A stretch of 11,836 nucleotides of DNA. Source: Opitutia bacterium (lineage in GTDB: Bacteria > Verrucomicrobiota > Verrucomicrobiia > Opitutales > JANYDI01). The position numbers and the translations under genes were made by a program. Positions 1 to 7,151 of this stretch are shown here, piece by piece (the first letter of the stretch is position 1; each line of letters opens with the position of its first letter). The notes under the pieces were generated by a model. It did no database searches. It was given only the letters and a program-made list of their open reading frames with translations, and was not told the DNA's origin. Location: positions 1-11,836 of the forward strand of contig JANYDI010000082.1 in the NCBI GenBank assembly GCA_025363695.1, given 5' to 3'.

Positions 1-37
1 ATCGGAAAGGGGATCCAAGGGGACAAAGTCCCCTTGG
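1..37 (-). repeat. Family A palindromic element, copy 1 (left part cut by window edge)
   Basis: This is the HP1 end of the family A element in reverse orientation. The sequence enters inside the foot of HP2 (ATCGG, 1-5), passes the GGATCC spacer (11-16) and reaches HP1. HP1 has arms at 15-24 and 28-37 (CCAAGGGGAC and GTCCCCTTGG) with loop AAA, a perfect 10-bp stem. The HP1 side faces yajC, so with copy 2 it brackets yajC-secDF. HP2 and the tail lie outside the window. The spacer and HP2 foot match copy 2 (CCCTTTCCGAT) most closely. Confidence 0.9.
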
Positions 38-54
38 CCCTTAGCCCCCTAACC

Positions 55-89
55 CTTTTTTAAAAAAGAAGCTTGCATTTACACAAGCT
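55..89. promoter_or_regulatory. AT palindrome and small hairpin in the yajC leader
   Basis: A perfect 14-bp palindrome of six T then six A bounded by C and G (55-68) is followed at once by a hairpin with AGCTTG (70-75) and CAAGCT (84-89) arms and an 8-nt loop. Both lie in the 80 bp between element copy 1 and the yajC start. They could form a terminator for an upstream gene outside the window or a 5' leader structure. The sequence does not decide between these, and no clear -35/-10 pair was found. Confidence 0.4.
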
Positions 90-119
90 CCTTCATTAAA
101 TGGGCCAAATTAATTTTTT

Positions 120-410
120 ATGATAAACAGTATTTTTGCAGTTCAAGAGGCCGGAGCTTCGCCCCTATCGGGCTGGGTAATCATGATGTGCATGATGGCC
201 GGGATGTGGTTTTTGATGATAGCCCCCCAGCGTAAGCGCCAAAAACAGCACAAGCTGATGCTGGAGTCCCTAAAAAAGGGTGACAAAGTCCTCACCATCA
301 GTGGCATTTATGGGGTTATCTCCAAACTAGAGGAAGGACGTCTGCTCTTGGAGGTCGCTCAAGGAGTCCAAATTGAGATGGAACGCCACGCCATCCAGGC
401 AAAAGCATAA
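120..410 (+). CDS. yajC: Sec translocon accessory protein YajC
   Basis: The 96-residue product is a small inner-membrane protein that in known systems associates with SecD and SecF to assist SecYEG-dependent export. One hydrophobic segment lies at about residues 18-34. It is followed by the family signature APQRKRQKQHKLMLESLKKG, then by GDKVLTISGIYGVI and a short beta-rich cytoplasmic tail, the usual YajC architecture and length. The ATG has no recognisable Shine-Dalgarno sequence; the preceding bases are AT-rich. It is followed 11 nt later by secDF on the same strand, the conserved yajC-secD-secF order, so co-transcription is very likely. The tgt gene that often precedes yajC would lie outside the window. 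Confidence 0.96.
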   Translation: MINSIFAVQEAGASPLSGWVIMMCMMAGMWFLMIAPQRKRQKQHKLMLESLKKGDKVLTISGIYGVISKLEEGRLLLEVAQGVQIEMERHAIQAKA

Positions 411-421
411 TTTTACCATAT

Positions 422-2959
422 ATGCAAAAATCCACTCTTTGGAAGTTTCTTCTCAGTATAGCCGTCGTTTCGTGGTGTGTCCTTGCCCTGTTCCCCATCA
501 AAGACACGCCCTTTGACGTCTACATAAGCAAGCAAGCTTCCGTGGATAAGCAGGAGCTTGGAGCACTCATTCAGAAGGCTCAGGAACGCGTGGCCAACGG
601 AACCGCTTCCTCTGTTTTTGTGGCCTTGAAGGCCTTGGGTGCCGAAAACGAGCACGATTACGCTCGGCATTTTCCGCATGTCAACTTGGCGGACGTCAAA
701 AACCGTCAACGCCGCAATGACATTCTTTTGGCCGAGCTGCTCAAGCGTTCGCACAGTAAATTACAGCTGGGGCTAGACTTACAAGGCGGCGCTGCTTTTA
801 CGCTCCGAATCGCCCAGGACGCCACTAAGGATGCGGATGCCGTCAAGCAAAATCTGGCTCAGGCTATGAGTATTATCAGCCAGCGCGTCAACGGCCTGGG
901 CGTAGCGGAACCCATTGTACGGGAACGCGGCCTAGATGCCATTGAAATTCAGCTCCCTGGCCTTTCCCTACGTGAAAACCCGGAGGCCGTGCACGCCATC
1001 AAAAAACCAGCACGCCTAGAGTTCCGCTTGGTCCATCGTAGTGCTCACCCTATGCGTGATCCTACGCCTGCTGGGTACGAAAAACTTGAAGAAGAGCACG
1101 AAGATCCTCGCTCGGGAGACCTACGCCTGGTCCCCTACTATATTAAGCGCATCCCTGAAGCCACCGGCGAAATCGTCCGGGAAGCCATTCCGAGCCTAGA
1201 TCCTCAAGGCGGCTATCATATTTCACTCCAATTCACCCCTGAAGGCGCCAAACGCTTTGCCAGTATGACGCGGAGGATTGCCGAAGAAAACGAACGCAGC
1301 AACGCCATCGGACAGCTGGCCATTGTTTTGGATGGCAAACTCTACAGCACGCCCACGGTTAAAAGTGAGATTGCTGGCGGCAACGCTAGCATTTCAGGAC
1401 GCTTCAACCAACGCGAAGTCGTTGAACTGGCCAACGTACTCAATAACCCTCTGCAATTCGAACTGCGTGTGGACCAAATGTCCGAAGTCGGCCCTTCCTT
1501 GGCTGAAGATGCTCGCAAAAGCAGCGTGAATGCCTGCTTGCTGGGCGCCGGAACGGTCATCGTTTTCATGATCCTTTACTACCATTTATGCGGACTGATT
1601 TCTGTGGTCTCCGTACTGGCTAACTTGCTGATTGTAGTGGGCATTTTAGCTAATATCGGCTATACCATGACCCTTCCAGGGATCGCTGCCTTGGTGGTCA
1701 CCGTGGGCATGGGTGTAGACGCCAATATCCTCATTTTTGAGCGCATGCGAGAGGAACTGCGAGCCGGGAAATCTATGCTTACGGCCCTCAGCCTAGGCCA
1801 CGAACGCGCCTTTTCTACCATCTTAGATTCCAACCTCACAACGCTGCTCACGGCCTTTATCCTCATTTTTATGGGCACCGGCCCCATCAAAGGCTTCGGC
1901 GTTACCCTCGCCATCGGGATCTGTGCCTCCATGTTCTGCGCACTGGTACTCAGCCGCGCTTTGCTCGAAATGGCAGTCCGTGCGGGCGCCTTGCGCAAAT
2001 TGCCTCCCTTTCGTTTTTTTGAAAACAGCCACTTCGACTTCATGCGCTACCGCAAGCCTGCCTTCATTGGCTCCGTAGTCATTATGATCGCAGGCGCTGT
2101 GGCCATCGGCCTTCGAGGCAACAGCATCTACGGCATTGACTTTACAGGCGGAGACGAAATCACCCTAGGCTTTGATCAAAAACTCCCCACACAAGACCTG
2201 GATGCCCTAGCTGCTCAAAAAGGTTTGGGGAAAATCAATCCTGTATATCAAAAACTCATCGGTGAGGACCGTGAACTGCTCAAGCTGCAAACCGAATTTG
2301 GTCAAGCGCCCGTGGTCATCAGCGCCCTTCAAGGCGCCTTTCCAGAAGCTGGATTTATAGAAAAATCTACCGAAGCCGTAGGCCCCTCCGTGGGCGGCCA
2401 TGTCAAGATGAACGCCCTCCTCTCTTTGGGCCTAGCCATGCTGGGGATTTTGTTCTATGTAGCCTTGCGCTTCGAATGGGGTTACGGCATCGGAGCTCTC
2501 GTCTCTACGTTACACGATATATTCATGACTATCGGCATTTTCGTGCTCACAGGCGGTCAATTTTCTGCTGCCATGGTAGCCTCGATTCTCATGATCATCG
2601 GTTACTCGATCAACGATACCATTGTCGTCTTTGACCGCATTCGCGAGGAACTCGAACGCAATGCCGACCTTTCCCTACGCGCGGTGATTAATCTCTCCAT
2701 CAACCGCACGCTCTCGCGCACCATCCTCACCAGCCTCACCACGCTACTATCTGCCCTAGCCCTCTACATCTTCGGCGCTGGCGTCATCAACGACTTCGCC
2801 TTCGTCTTCGTCCTGGGCATCCTCACCGGAACCTTCTCCTCCATCTTCATCGCCAGCCCCATCTTCTTCTGGTGGCACAAGGGAGATCGCCGTCACGTCA
2901 TGGCGCATAAGGACAAGAAGCCGGTTTATGCCTGGGATGCAGGTTCTAAGGGGCACTAG
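422..2959 (+). CDS. secDF: Fused protein translocase subunit SecDF
   Basis: The product is a single 845-residue polypeptide that joins SecD and SecF, the proton-motive-force-driven RND-type subunits that pull exported proteins through SecYEG on the periplasmic side. A transmembrane helix lies at about 8-26. The SecD signature GLDLQGG is at 117-123, and the large periplasmic P1 region runs to about residue 360. The SecD membrane bundle spans about 366-523 and contains GVDANILIFERMREEL (D433). The SecF half begins near 540, with GIDFTGG at 571-577. A second bundle at about 662-818 carries GYSINDTIVVFDRIREEL (from G727). Fusions of this kind are known in several phyla. The last four residues (SKGH) and the stop codon lie inside family A element copy 2; the TAG is at the centre of its palindrome. 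Confidence 0.97.
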   Translation: MQKSTLWKFLLSIAVVSWCVLALFPIKDTPFDVYISKQASVDKQELGALIQKAQERVANGTASSVFVALKALGAENEHDYARHFPHVNLADVKNRQRRNDILLAELLKRSHSKLQLGLDLQGGAAFTLRIAQDATKDADAVKQNLAQAMSIISQRVNGLGVAEPIVRERGLDAIEIQLPGLSLRENPEAVHAIKKPARLEFRLVHRSAHPMRDPTPAGYEKLEEEHEDPRSGDLRLVPYYIKRIPEATGEIVREAIPSLDPQGGYHISLQFTPEGAKRFASMTRRIAEENERSNAIGQLAIVLDGKLYSTPTVKSEIAGGNASISGRFNQREVVELANVLNNPLQFELRVDQMSEVGPSLAEDARKSSVNACLLGAGTVIVFMILYYHLCGLISVVSVLANLLIVVGILANIGYTMTLPGIAALVVTVGMGVDANILIFERMREELRAGKSMLTALSLGHERAFSTILDSNLTTLLTAFILIFMGTGPIKGFGVTLAIGICASMFCALVLSRALLEMAVRAGALRKLPPFRFFENSHFDFMRYRKPAFIGSVVIMIAGAVAIGLRGNSIYGIDFTGGDEITLGFDQKLPTQDLDALAAQKGLGKINPVYQKLIGEDRELLKLQTEFGQAPVVISALQGAFPEAGFIEKSTEAVGPSVGGHVKMNALLSLGLAMLGILFYVALRFEWGYGIGALVSTLHDIFMTIGIFVLTGGQFSAAMVASILMIIGYSINDTIVVFDRIREELERNADLSLRAVINLSINRTLSRTILTSLTTLLSALALYIFGAGVINDFAFVFVLGILTGTFSSIFIASPIFFWWHKGDRRHVMAHKDKKPVYAWDAGSKGH

Positions 2960-3071
2960 TGCCCCTTAGGATCCCCTTTCCGATAGCGATTTTTAAAAAT
3001 GCTGAGGCATTTTATAAAAATCGCTATCGGGAAACGTAGATACTAAGGCCCCCACAGATCGTGAAGCGATC
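2946..3071 (+). repeat. Family A palindromic element, copy 2 (downstream of secDF)
   Basis: This is a full-length copy. HP1 (2946-2969) is a perfect 24-nt palindrome with half-site CTAAGGGGCACT and contains the secDF stop codon. A GGATCC spacer follows at 2969-2974. HP2 (2980-3030) pairs CCGATAGCGATTTTT with AAAAATCGCTATCGG, closes on ATGC/GCAT with loop TGAG, and has one extra base in the distal arm. The tail TACTAAGGCCCCC precedes HP3 (3057-3071, GATCGT-gaa-GCGATC, with a G-T pair). Without a U-tract it is not a classical intrinsic terminator, although HP1 and HP2 would probably fold in the 3' end of the mRNA. Confidence 0.93.
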
Positions 3072-3096
3072 CGGGTGTATTTTTCGAACTGCTTTG

Positions 3097-3251
3097 GAAT
3101 GGGAGTTTTAGCGGAGGAATTTTGAGTGCGGACAAGGAACCTAGCGCGACGTGTGCTTTTGCACTCGAGCGCGAAGATGACACAGTCCCCGCTCAAAAGG
3201 CCCCGCTAAAACTCCCATTCGGGGATCCAAGGGGACCATAGTGCCCCTTGG
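3097..3251 (-). repeat. Family A palindromic element, copy 3 (variant with long HP2 insert)
   Basis: This reverse-orientation copy lies upstream of the PPO gene. At the HP2 position are perfect 18-bp inverted arms (3097-3114 and 3203-3220; GAATGGGAGTTTTAGCGG and its complement) separated by 88 nt instead of the usual few-nt loop. The GGGGATCC spacer follows at 3221-3228. HP1 (3227-3251) pairs CCAAGGGG with CCCCTTGG around an imperfect core. The arms do not resemble the other HP2 sequences, so this may be a different module docked to the same HP1. The 88-nt interior shows further nested pairing and is listed separately. HP1 ends 13 nt before the likely start codon of the next gene. Confidence 0.85.
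3115..3202. other. Candidate structured insert inside element copy 3
   Basis: The 88 nt between the two 18-bp arms can continue the stem after a short asymmetric loop. TTTTGAG-t-GCGG near 3121-3132 pairs with CCGCTCAAAA near 3189-3198, with one bulged base. Further inside, GTGC-TTTT-GCAC forms a tight tetraloop-like hairpin flanked by GCGCG and CGCG segments. The whole 3097-3220 unit could therefore fold as one long branched hairpin of about 124 nt on either strand. The open reading frame that crosses this region on the minus strand is explained by the palindrome. There is no direct evidence of transcription as a separate RNA. Confidence 0.4.
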
Positions 3252-3264
3252 CCTTTACTTATCT

Positions 3265-4563
3265 ATGAGAATCGCTGTAGTTGGCTCCGGCATTACGGGA
3301 CTCTGCGCGGCCTACGCTGCGCGGCGGGCGGGAGCGCAGGTGCGGCTGCTGGAGCGGGCTGGGCGCGTGGGAGGCGTGATCGAAACGCATAAAGAGGCTG
3401 GGTTTTTGGTTGATTTTGGGCCCAATACCTTACGCTTAGCCCTTCCTGAGGTCGTGGAGCTGATTGAGGCCCTTGGGTTGCAGACCCTGGAGGCGCATCC
3501 TGGACAGGATCGGCGCATGATAGTGCGTAATAATCAACTCAGGACCTTACCGCGTTCGCCTTGGGGGATTTTAACCACACAAGCCTGGAGTTTTTGGGGA
3601 AAGCTGCGCCTTTTAAGAGAGCCCTGGGTAGCCCCTGGGACGGGCGAGGATGAGTCCTTGGCTGATTTTATCCGTCGCCGCCTGGGGCAGGAACTTTTGG
3701 ACTATGGCGCAGATCCCTTTGTATCCGGAATTTACGCCTCGGACCCTCAAACGCTGTCCACCCGCTGGGCCTTTTCAAACCTCTATGCGATGGAGCAGGA
3801 AGCTGGCTCCTTGACGCGCGGGTTTTGGAGTAAGCGTAAACCCCTTGTGCGCCCGCGTACCGTCTCGTTTGCCTCGGGCATGCAAGCCCTGCCCGAAGCC
3901 CTCGCGGCAAGCTTGCCAAAGGATGCCCTGACTCTGAATGCCCACATTTTGGCTATCGATGCAGAAAAAGGCCAAATCCACTGGGAAGATACGCAAGGGC
4001 AACATAGGGAGTTTTTCGATAAAATCATTATTACCACGCCGGCTTGGACGACGCTGCCCTTTGAGAAAAAAATCCAAGAACAGCTCCTGTGTCTGCAACA
4101 AATCCCCTACGCGCCTGTATCTGTCGTGGCTTTGGGCTTTAAAAAAAGCCAACTTCAGCCGCTCAAAGGCTTTGGCTTCCTCGTGCCAGCCAAGGAAAAT
4201 AAACGCTTTTTGGGTACGCTGTTTTCGTCCTTTCTGTTCCCCAATAGCGCTCCTGAAGACCATTGTCTGCTGACGAATTTTATCGGAGGCCAGCGTCAAC
4301 CCAGCCTCGCTGCCGCTCCCACGCAAACGCTGGTCGATCTTCTGTGCGAAGAACTCGCGCCGCTGCTAAGTCTTTCCGGCGCACCCACCTTTGTCGCCCA
4401 TCGCTACTGGCCGCATGCCGTTGCCCAATACGGTCTACAACACGGCAAGCACCTCGAGCAGCTTTTGGCCTTCCAACGCAGCTTCCCTAAGATCGTATTC
4501 ACGGGGCACTTCCACGGCGGCGTATCCTTGCCGCTGTGCATGCAGCAAGGACTCAGGGTTTAA
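3265..4563 (+). CDS. hemG: Protoporphyrinogen oxidase-like FAD enzyme (HemG/HemY type)
   Basis: The 432-residue flavoprotein belongs to the amine oxidase/PPO family, which oxidises protoporphyrinogen to protoporphyrin IX (or the coproporphyrin equivalent) in haem synthesis. The Rossmann FAD motif GSGITG is at residues 7-12. It is followed by LLERAGRVGG (E30 as likely ribose-binding acid, G36-G37) and by DFGPNTLR, typical of this family. The C-terminal FAD-contact segment reads FTGHFHGGVSLPLCMQQG. The ATG at 3265 is chosen because it puts the FAD motif at the N-terminus; a GTG at 3241 lies inside repeat HP1. The protein stops right after the last FAD motif, about 10 residues earlier than many homologues, and the stop TAA lies in HP1 of element copy 4. 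Other FAD amine oxidases remain possible. Confidence 0.88.
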   Translation: MRIAVVGSGITGLCAAYAARRAGAQVRLLERAGRVGGVIETHKEAGFLVDFGPNTLRLALPEVVELIEALGLQTLEAHPGQDRRMIVRNNQLRTLPRSPWGILTTQAWSFWGKLRLLREPWVAPGTGEDESLADFIRRRLGQELLDYGADPFVSGIYASDPQTLSTRWAFSNLYAMEQEAGSLTRGFWSKRKPLVRPRTVSFASGMQALPEALAASLPKDALTLNAHILAIDAEKGQIHWEDTQGQHREFFDKIIITTPAWTTLPFEKKIQEQLLCLQQIPYAPVSVVALGFKKSQLQPLKGFGFLVPAKENKRFLGTLFSSFLFPNSAPEDHCLLTNFIGGQRQPSLAAAPTQTLVDLLCEELAPLLSLSGAPTFVAHRYWPHAVAQYGLQHGKHLEQLLAFQRSFPKIVFTGHFHGGVSLPLCMQQGLRV

Positions 4564-4672
4564 GGGGAGCTTGCTCCCCTTAAGATCCCCTTTTCGATGG
4601 GCAATTTTACAAAATGCGCAAGCGCATTTATGCTAAAATTGCCCATCGGGAATTGGGCATGCTAAGGGACTC
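4560..4672 (+). repeat. Family A palindromic element, copy 4 (between convergent genes)
   Basis: HP1 (4560-4583) is a perfect 11-bp stem, TTAAGGGGAGC and GCTCCCCTTAA around loop TT, and it includes the stop codon of the PPO gene. The spacer reads AGATCCCC, the only copy in which GGATCC is lost. HP2 (4595-4648) pairs CGATGGGCAATTTTA with TAAAATTGCCCATCG and closes on TGCGC-AA-GCGCA; the distal arm is two bases longer. The tail CATGCTAAGGGACTC follows, and no HP3 is seen. The element fills the whole gap to the 3' end of the convergent DUF1343 gene, so it could act on both transcripts. Confidence 0.92.
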
Positions 4673-4676
4673 TTCT

Positions 4677-6062
4677 TTAATAAATCAGCAAATCCTGAAC
4701 CTCTTTCTTAAAGCGTTCACAGTCCAAGTTGGCCTCATGGATTGCCGATGGGGCATCAAAGCGGCCATCGATCAACTGCTCCAGAAACTTTTCTGTTCCC
4801 ATAAGCCAGCAAGCTTGGTGATAGTAGGACAAGACCTTTCCTCTGTGCGTATTCAAAGGCTTGTCTGCGAGTCCATCCTTATTGGTGCTATTTCTTTTGT
4901 CCTGAAGGACTTTTATCCTATCAGTAAAGTTTTTTCCGTAATGATTCTGTAAAACTTCGAGCAGGACGTATTGAGTCGCAATGGGCTTGTAAAGTCTGGG
5001 ATCTTTCACGTGAACAAAAAAACCTTCACAGCGCTTCCCTGTCATGGGTCTCTGTTGGGGCGTAATTGTGTACGCTGAAAACTGAACACCTGCAAGGCCA
5101 AGTTCCTTGCAACGCGTATTCAGTTTTTCAGCAAGAACCTCTCCATCCGTGATCCAATCCGCAACCCAGTAACAAAAAGGGTGCGCCTCTCCGCGGCCCA
5201 AATTGAAAAAATCAAAGCCTTCTGCCAATACGGTAATAGGGTAAGCGTAAAGCGTTTCCAGGGTACGCATATTGGGACTTGTAGCCACCCATTTCAGATT
5301 TTCAAAACCCTGATTCCGAGACCAATTTTTGACAGGAACAACAATGAGCTGTGCATCCCTAAGCACCTTTTGCTGTTTATTATAAAAAAGAGCCTGCTCT
5401 CCCACCGTTAATCCGTGGCAAAAGGGAACAGGCAAAAATCCCATGAGTGATTGCCAAGCCTCTTCTCGAACAACCCCATCAACACAAAAACTAATAGGAT
5501 TGGGCCTGTCCAAAACAATCAACGTCATTTTCTTTCCGGTTTTTTCCTGATAAGCTTTTATCGCATCCATGAAGTAGAACAAGGAACCTGCGTAAGTGTA
5601 ACAGCGCGAACCCACATCGGGAACACAATAAATGACCGTCGTAACGGTATCCAACATCTCAAAAGCGGGACTTAGCTGCGCCTCAGAACCGTAAAGGGAA
5701 AACCTATTGCCCACGGAAGCAATCGCAACGCTGGCTTCCTCCTTGGAATTACGTCCATGCTCCAGGTAAAAGTAACTTGTAATGGGCAAACGTTGGCTTA
5801 ATGCCTCCTCCACGCAAGTACTACCATCGTTTAAACGAGCGCTTGTATTAGAAATAATACCGATACGTTGCTGCATAAGCCAATCCTTAAAATATTCGCC
5901 CTGATCCCATGGGAATCTACCTGGCATCCTAAGGTCCAGTGTTTTTTTGTTGTCCAGATAATCCACAAGGCAGTCCACGCCGAATTGCACAGGGGCCGTA
6001 GCGCGCATAGGGAAGGCAAAGCCCATCACCAAAGATAAAAAAATCAGTGCTCTGTGTTTCAT
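4677..6062 (-). CDS. DUF1343 / NamZ-like exo-beta-N-acetylmuramidase family protein
   Basis: The product is a 461-residue probably exported protein of the DUF1343 (COG3876) family, whose characterised member NamZ removes N-acetylmuramic acid from the end of peptidoglycan glycans. A signal peptide is visible at about 1-23 (MKHR, hydrophobic core, FPMRATA). Family landmarks in order are GVDCL (28-32), RIGIISNTSA (66-75), LEHG (100-103, FGPEHG in many homologues), FSLYG (121-125), PDVGSRCYTY (148-157), VLDRPNPI (183-190) and HGLTVGE (216-222). The start at 6062 is preferred to the one at 6164 because it begins the signal peptide and does not overlap the divergent NUDIX gene. AAGGA lies close upstream (only 2 nt spacing after AGGA). 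A peptidoglycan recycling role is inferred from the family; the exact substrate is unknown. Confidence 0.87.
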   Translation of the reverse strand: MKHRALIFLSLVMGFAFPMRATAPVQFGVDCLVDYLDNKKTLDLRMPGRFPWDQGEYFKDWLMQQRIGIISNTSARLNDGSTCVEEALSQRLPITSYFYLEHGRNSKEEASVAIASVGNRFSLYGSEAQLSPAFEMLDTVTTVIYCVPDVGSRCYTYAGSLFYFMDAIKAYQEKTGKKMTLIVLDRPNPISFCVDGVVREEAWQSLMGFLPVPFCHGLTVGEQALFYNKQQKVLRDAQLIVVPVKNWSRNQGFENLKWVATSPNMRTLETLYAYPITVLAEGFDFFNLGRGEAHPFCYWVADWITDGEVLAEKLNTRCKELGLAGVQFSAYTITPQQRPMTGKRCEGFFVHVKDPRLYKPIATQYVLLEVLQNHYGKNFTDRIKVLQDKRNSTNKDGLADKPLNTHRGKVLSYYHQACWLMGTEKFLEQLIDGRFDAPSAIHEANLDCERFKKEVQDLLIY

Positions 6063-6153
6063 CGTCCTTGGAAAATAGGCTTCCCAAATTGAATGGCAAG
6101 GATAAAAACTACTCCCTTGACTCCCCGCCCTCCAAGCCCTACCTTCACTCGCC

Positions 6154-6591
6154 ATGAGCGTCATCCACTGCGTAAGCCGGGCTGTTATCGTCGATCAAGG
6201 ACACCTCTTGCTGTGCAAGACCCTGGATTTGCCCAAGAATTTTTACTTTCTACCGGGAGGACACATCGAGCCTCGTGAACGGGCCCAGGATGCCCTTCTG
6301 CGGGAATTACAGGAAGAAACCGGTAAACAAGGCCAGATTTTGCGCTTCTTAGGCTGCGTGGAATACCTTTTTGAGCCGGGTCACAGCAGTATTTGCCACG
6401 ATCACGAGTATGTCTTTGTCTTCGAGGTCCGCTCACCACTCAAGCTCCAGGATGCGATTCCAAAGCTTGAAAAACACATCGAACTCCTCTGGATGCCCCT
6501 CGAAAAGATAGGCACGATAGATCTTCGAGCCGAACCGCTAAGGGAACTCCTACCCCAGTGGCTAAAAGGGGGAAATGCTAACGCCATTTGA
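6154..6591 (+). CDS. NUDIX hydrolase
   Basis: The 145-residue protein carries a complete NUDIX box at residues 36-58. G36, five residues, E42, seven residues, then R50-E51-L52, E54-E55 and G57 match the Gx5Ex7REUxEExGU pattern; the last hydrophobic position is K58. The preceding FYFLPGGHIEPRE is typical of enzymes that hydrolyse nucleoside diphosphates linked to another moiety, with Mg bound by the box glutamates. The substrate cannot be read from the sequence. It is divergently transcribed from the DUF1343 gene with 91 bp between start codons, room for two promoters, though none is convincing. The ATG has no clear Shine-Dalgarno sequence. A repeat-rich intergenic region follows its stop codon. 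Confidence 0.93.
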   Translation: MSVIHCVSRAVIVDQGHLLLCKTLDLPKNFYFLPGGHIEPRERAQDALLRELQEETGKQGQILRFLGCVEYLFEPGHSSICHDHEYVFVFEVRSPLKLQDAIPKLEKHIELLWMPLEKIGTIDLRAEPLRELLPQWLKGGNANAI

Positions 6592-6604
6592 ATTCCCCTA
6601 AGTG

Positions 6605-6625
6605 TTAGGGCGTGTGATCAATTAA
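6605..6625 (+). repeat. 21-bp motif shared with 11668-11688
   Basis: The motif reads TTAGGG, one variable base, GTGTGA, one variable base, CAATTAA. It matches 11668-11688 at 19 of 21 positions. Both copies lie a short distance to the left of a family B repeat block, 14 bp after the NUDIX stop here and 43 bp after HP3 of element copy 9 there. It may be the conserved end of a non-autonomous mobile element that carries the family B hairpins; no matching inverted partner was found nearby. Confidence 0.55.
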
Positions 6626-6689
6626 ATTTAAAAGCTGTTTTAATGGATCCGTTAGGGTTGATAAATAATTATTTAAAAACAAAACGCAC

Positions 6690-6908
6690 TTAAGGAGGCC
6701 TGAAGGGCCGGCAGATACGTAGCCCAGGGCGTAAGCCCTGGGTTGGGCATGGAAAAAAAACTGGAGCCCTGTAAGGGCGGCACACAAGAAAACTCCAGAA
6801 AATAGGAGTGTCGCCCCTGTAGGGCTCAAGATCTTTTTTCACCCGTAAACCCAGGGCTAAAGCCCTGGGCTATCATCCTTCGCCCTTTCAGGGCGATCAT
6901 TTTGTGGC
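6690..6908 (-). repeat. Family B hairpin repeat block (left)
   Basis: The block contains a series of short GC-rich hairpins: CCCAGGGC-GTAA-GCCCTGGG (6723-6742), GCCCT-GTA-AGGGC (6766-6778), GCCC-CTGTA-GGGC (6813-6825), CCCAGGGCT-AA-AGCCCTGGG (6850-6869) and CGCCCT-TTC-AGGGCG (6881-6895). Read on the minus strand from 6908, the order CCACAAAATGA, small hairpin, CCCAGGGCTTTAGCCCTGGG, GAAAAAAGAT, GAGCCCTACAGGGGCGA matches 11702-11800 closely. The left half (6723-6778) is a second, partly reversed set that includes GCATGGAAAAAA. Repeats of this look are common in genomes of Planctomycetes, Verrucomicrobia and relatives, from general familiarity rather than a search. No gene is seen in 6592-7151. 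Confidence 0.85.
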
Positions 6909-6924
6909 TTTAAGTGAAAAAATC

Positions 6925-7044
6925 GATCGCGAAGCGATCCGGGATGGCCTTAGTATGCCCTCCCAGGTAGCGATTTTTATAAAATGCATCGCATTTTTGA
7001 AAATCGCTACCTGTAGGGGATCCTAAGGGGCACGAGTGCCCCTT
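6925..7044 (-). repeat. Family A palindromic element, copy 5 (upstream of M48 gene)
   Basis: This is a full-length reverse copy. HP3 (6925-6939) is GATCGC-GAA-GCGATC. It is followed by GGCCTTAGTATGCCCTCCC, the complement of the consensus tail. HP2 (6964-7013) pairs CAGGTAGCGATTTT with AAAATCGCTACCTG and closes on ATGC-ATC-GCAT, with the extra base in the HP3-proximal arm as in the other copies. The GGATCC spacer is at 7018-7023. HP1 (7025-7044) is AAGGGGCAC-GA-GTGCCCCTT. HP1 faces the M48 gene, and copy 6 lies inverted on the other side of that gene. Confidence 0.92.
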
Positions 7045-7067
7045 GGCCTTTCACTTTCAACGCTTAA

Positions 7068-7081
7068 GGGCGCAAGCGCCC
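7068..7081. repeat. Small GGGCGC hairpin in the M48 leader
   Basis: GGGCGC-AA-GCGCCC forms a 6-bp stem with a 2-nt loop, preceded by TTAA. It resembles a decayed HP1 (AAGGG...CCC arms) and lies 24 bp after HP1 of copy 5. A pyrimidine-rich stretch (7088-7110) follows. It could be a remnant of an earlier element insertion or a 5' leader hairpin of the M48 gene. Confidence 0.45.
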
Positions 7082-7151
7082 GCAGAGACTTCCCTCCCCC
7101 TCCCCCTTTTTGGATTGCATAGCCGTAACATTTTGTACAGGTTCTAAAGCT

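Noticed and set aside
2946..3030. Classical rho-independent terminator after secDF
   Set aside because: Neither HP1 nor HP2 is followed by a T-run; a termination role is possible but not supported by the usual signature.
2993..3196. 67-codon minus-strand reading frame between secDF and the PPO gene
   Set aside because: It lies almost wholly inside element copies 2 and 3 and their palindromic arms; it has no independent sign of coding or of a start site.
3115..3202. tRNA or other known RNA gene in the insert of copy 3
   Set aside because: No cloverleaf arms, TTCRA loop or other familiar RNA family signature could be found.
3775..4326. 183-codon minus-strand frame within the PPO gene and a 176-codon one within the adaptor gene (10490-11020)
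   Set aside because: Both are antisense frames of strongly supported genes and lack recognisable domains.
4614..4952. 112-codon plus-strand reading frame antisense to the DUF1343 gene
   Set aside because: It starts in HP2 of copy 4 and runs against a well-supported gene; the residues show no family motif.
6605..6829. 74-codon minus-strand reading frame after the NUDIX gene
   Set aside because: It is built from family B hairpins and AT-rich DNA; open frame is explained by repeat composition.
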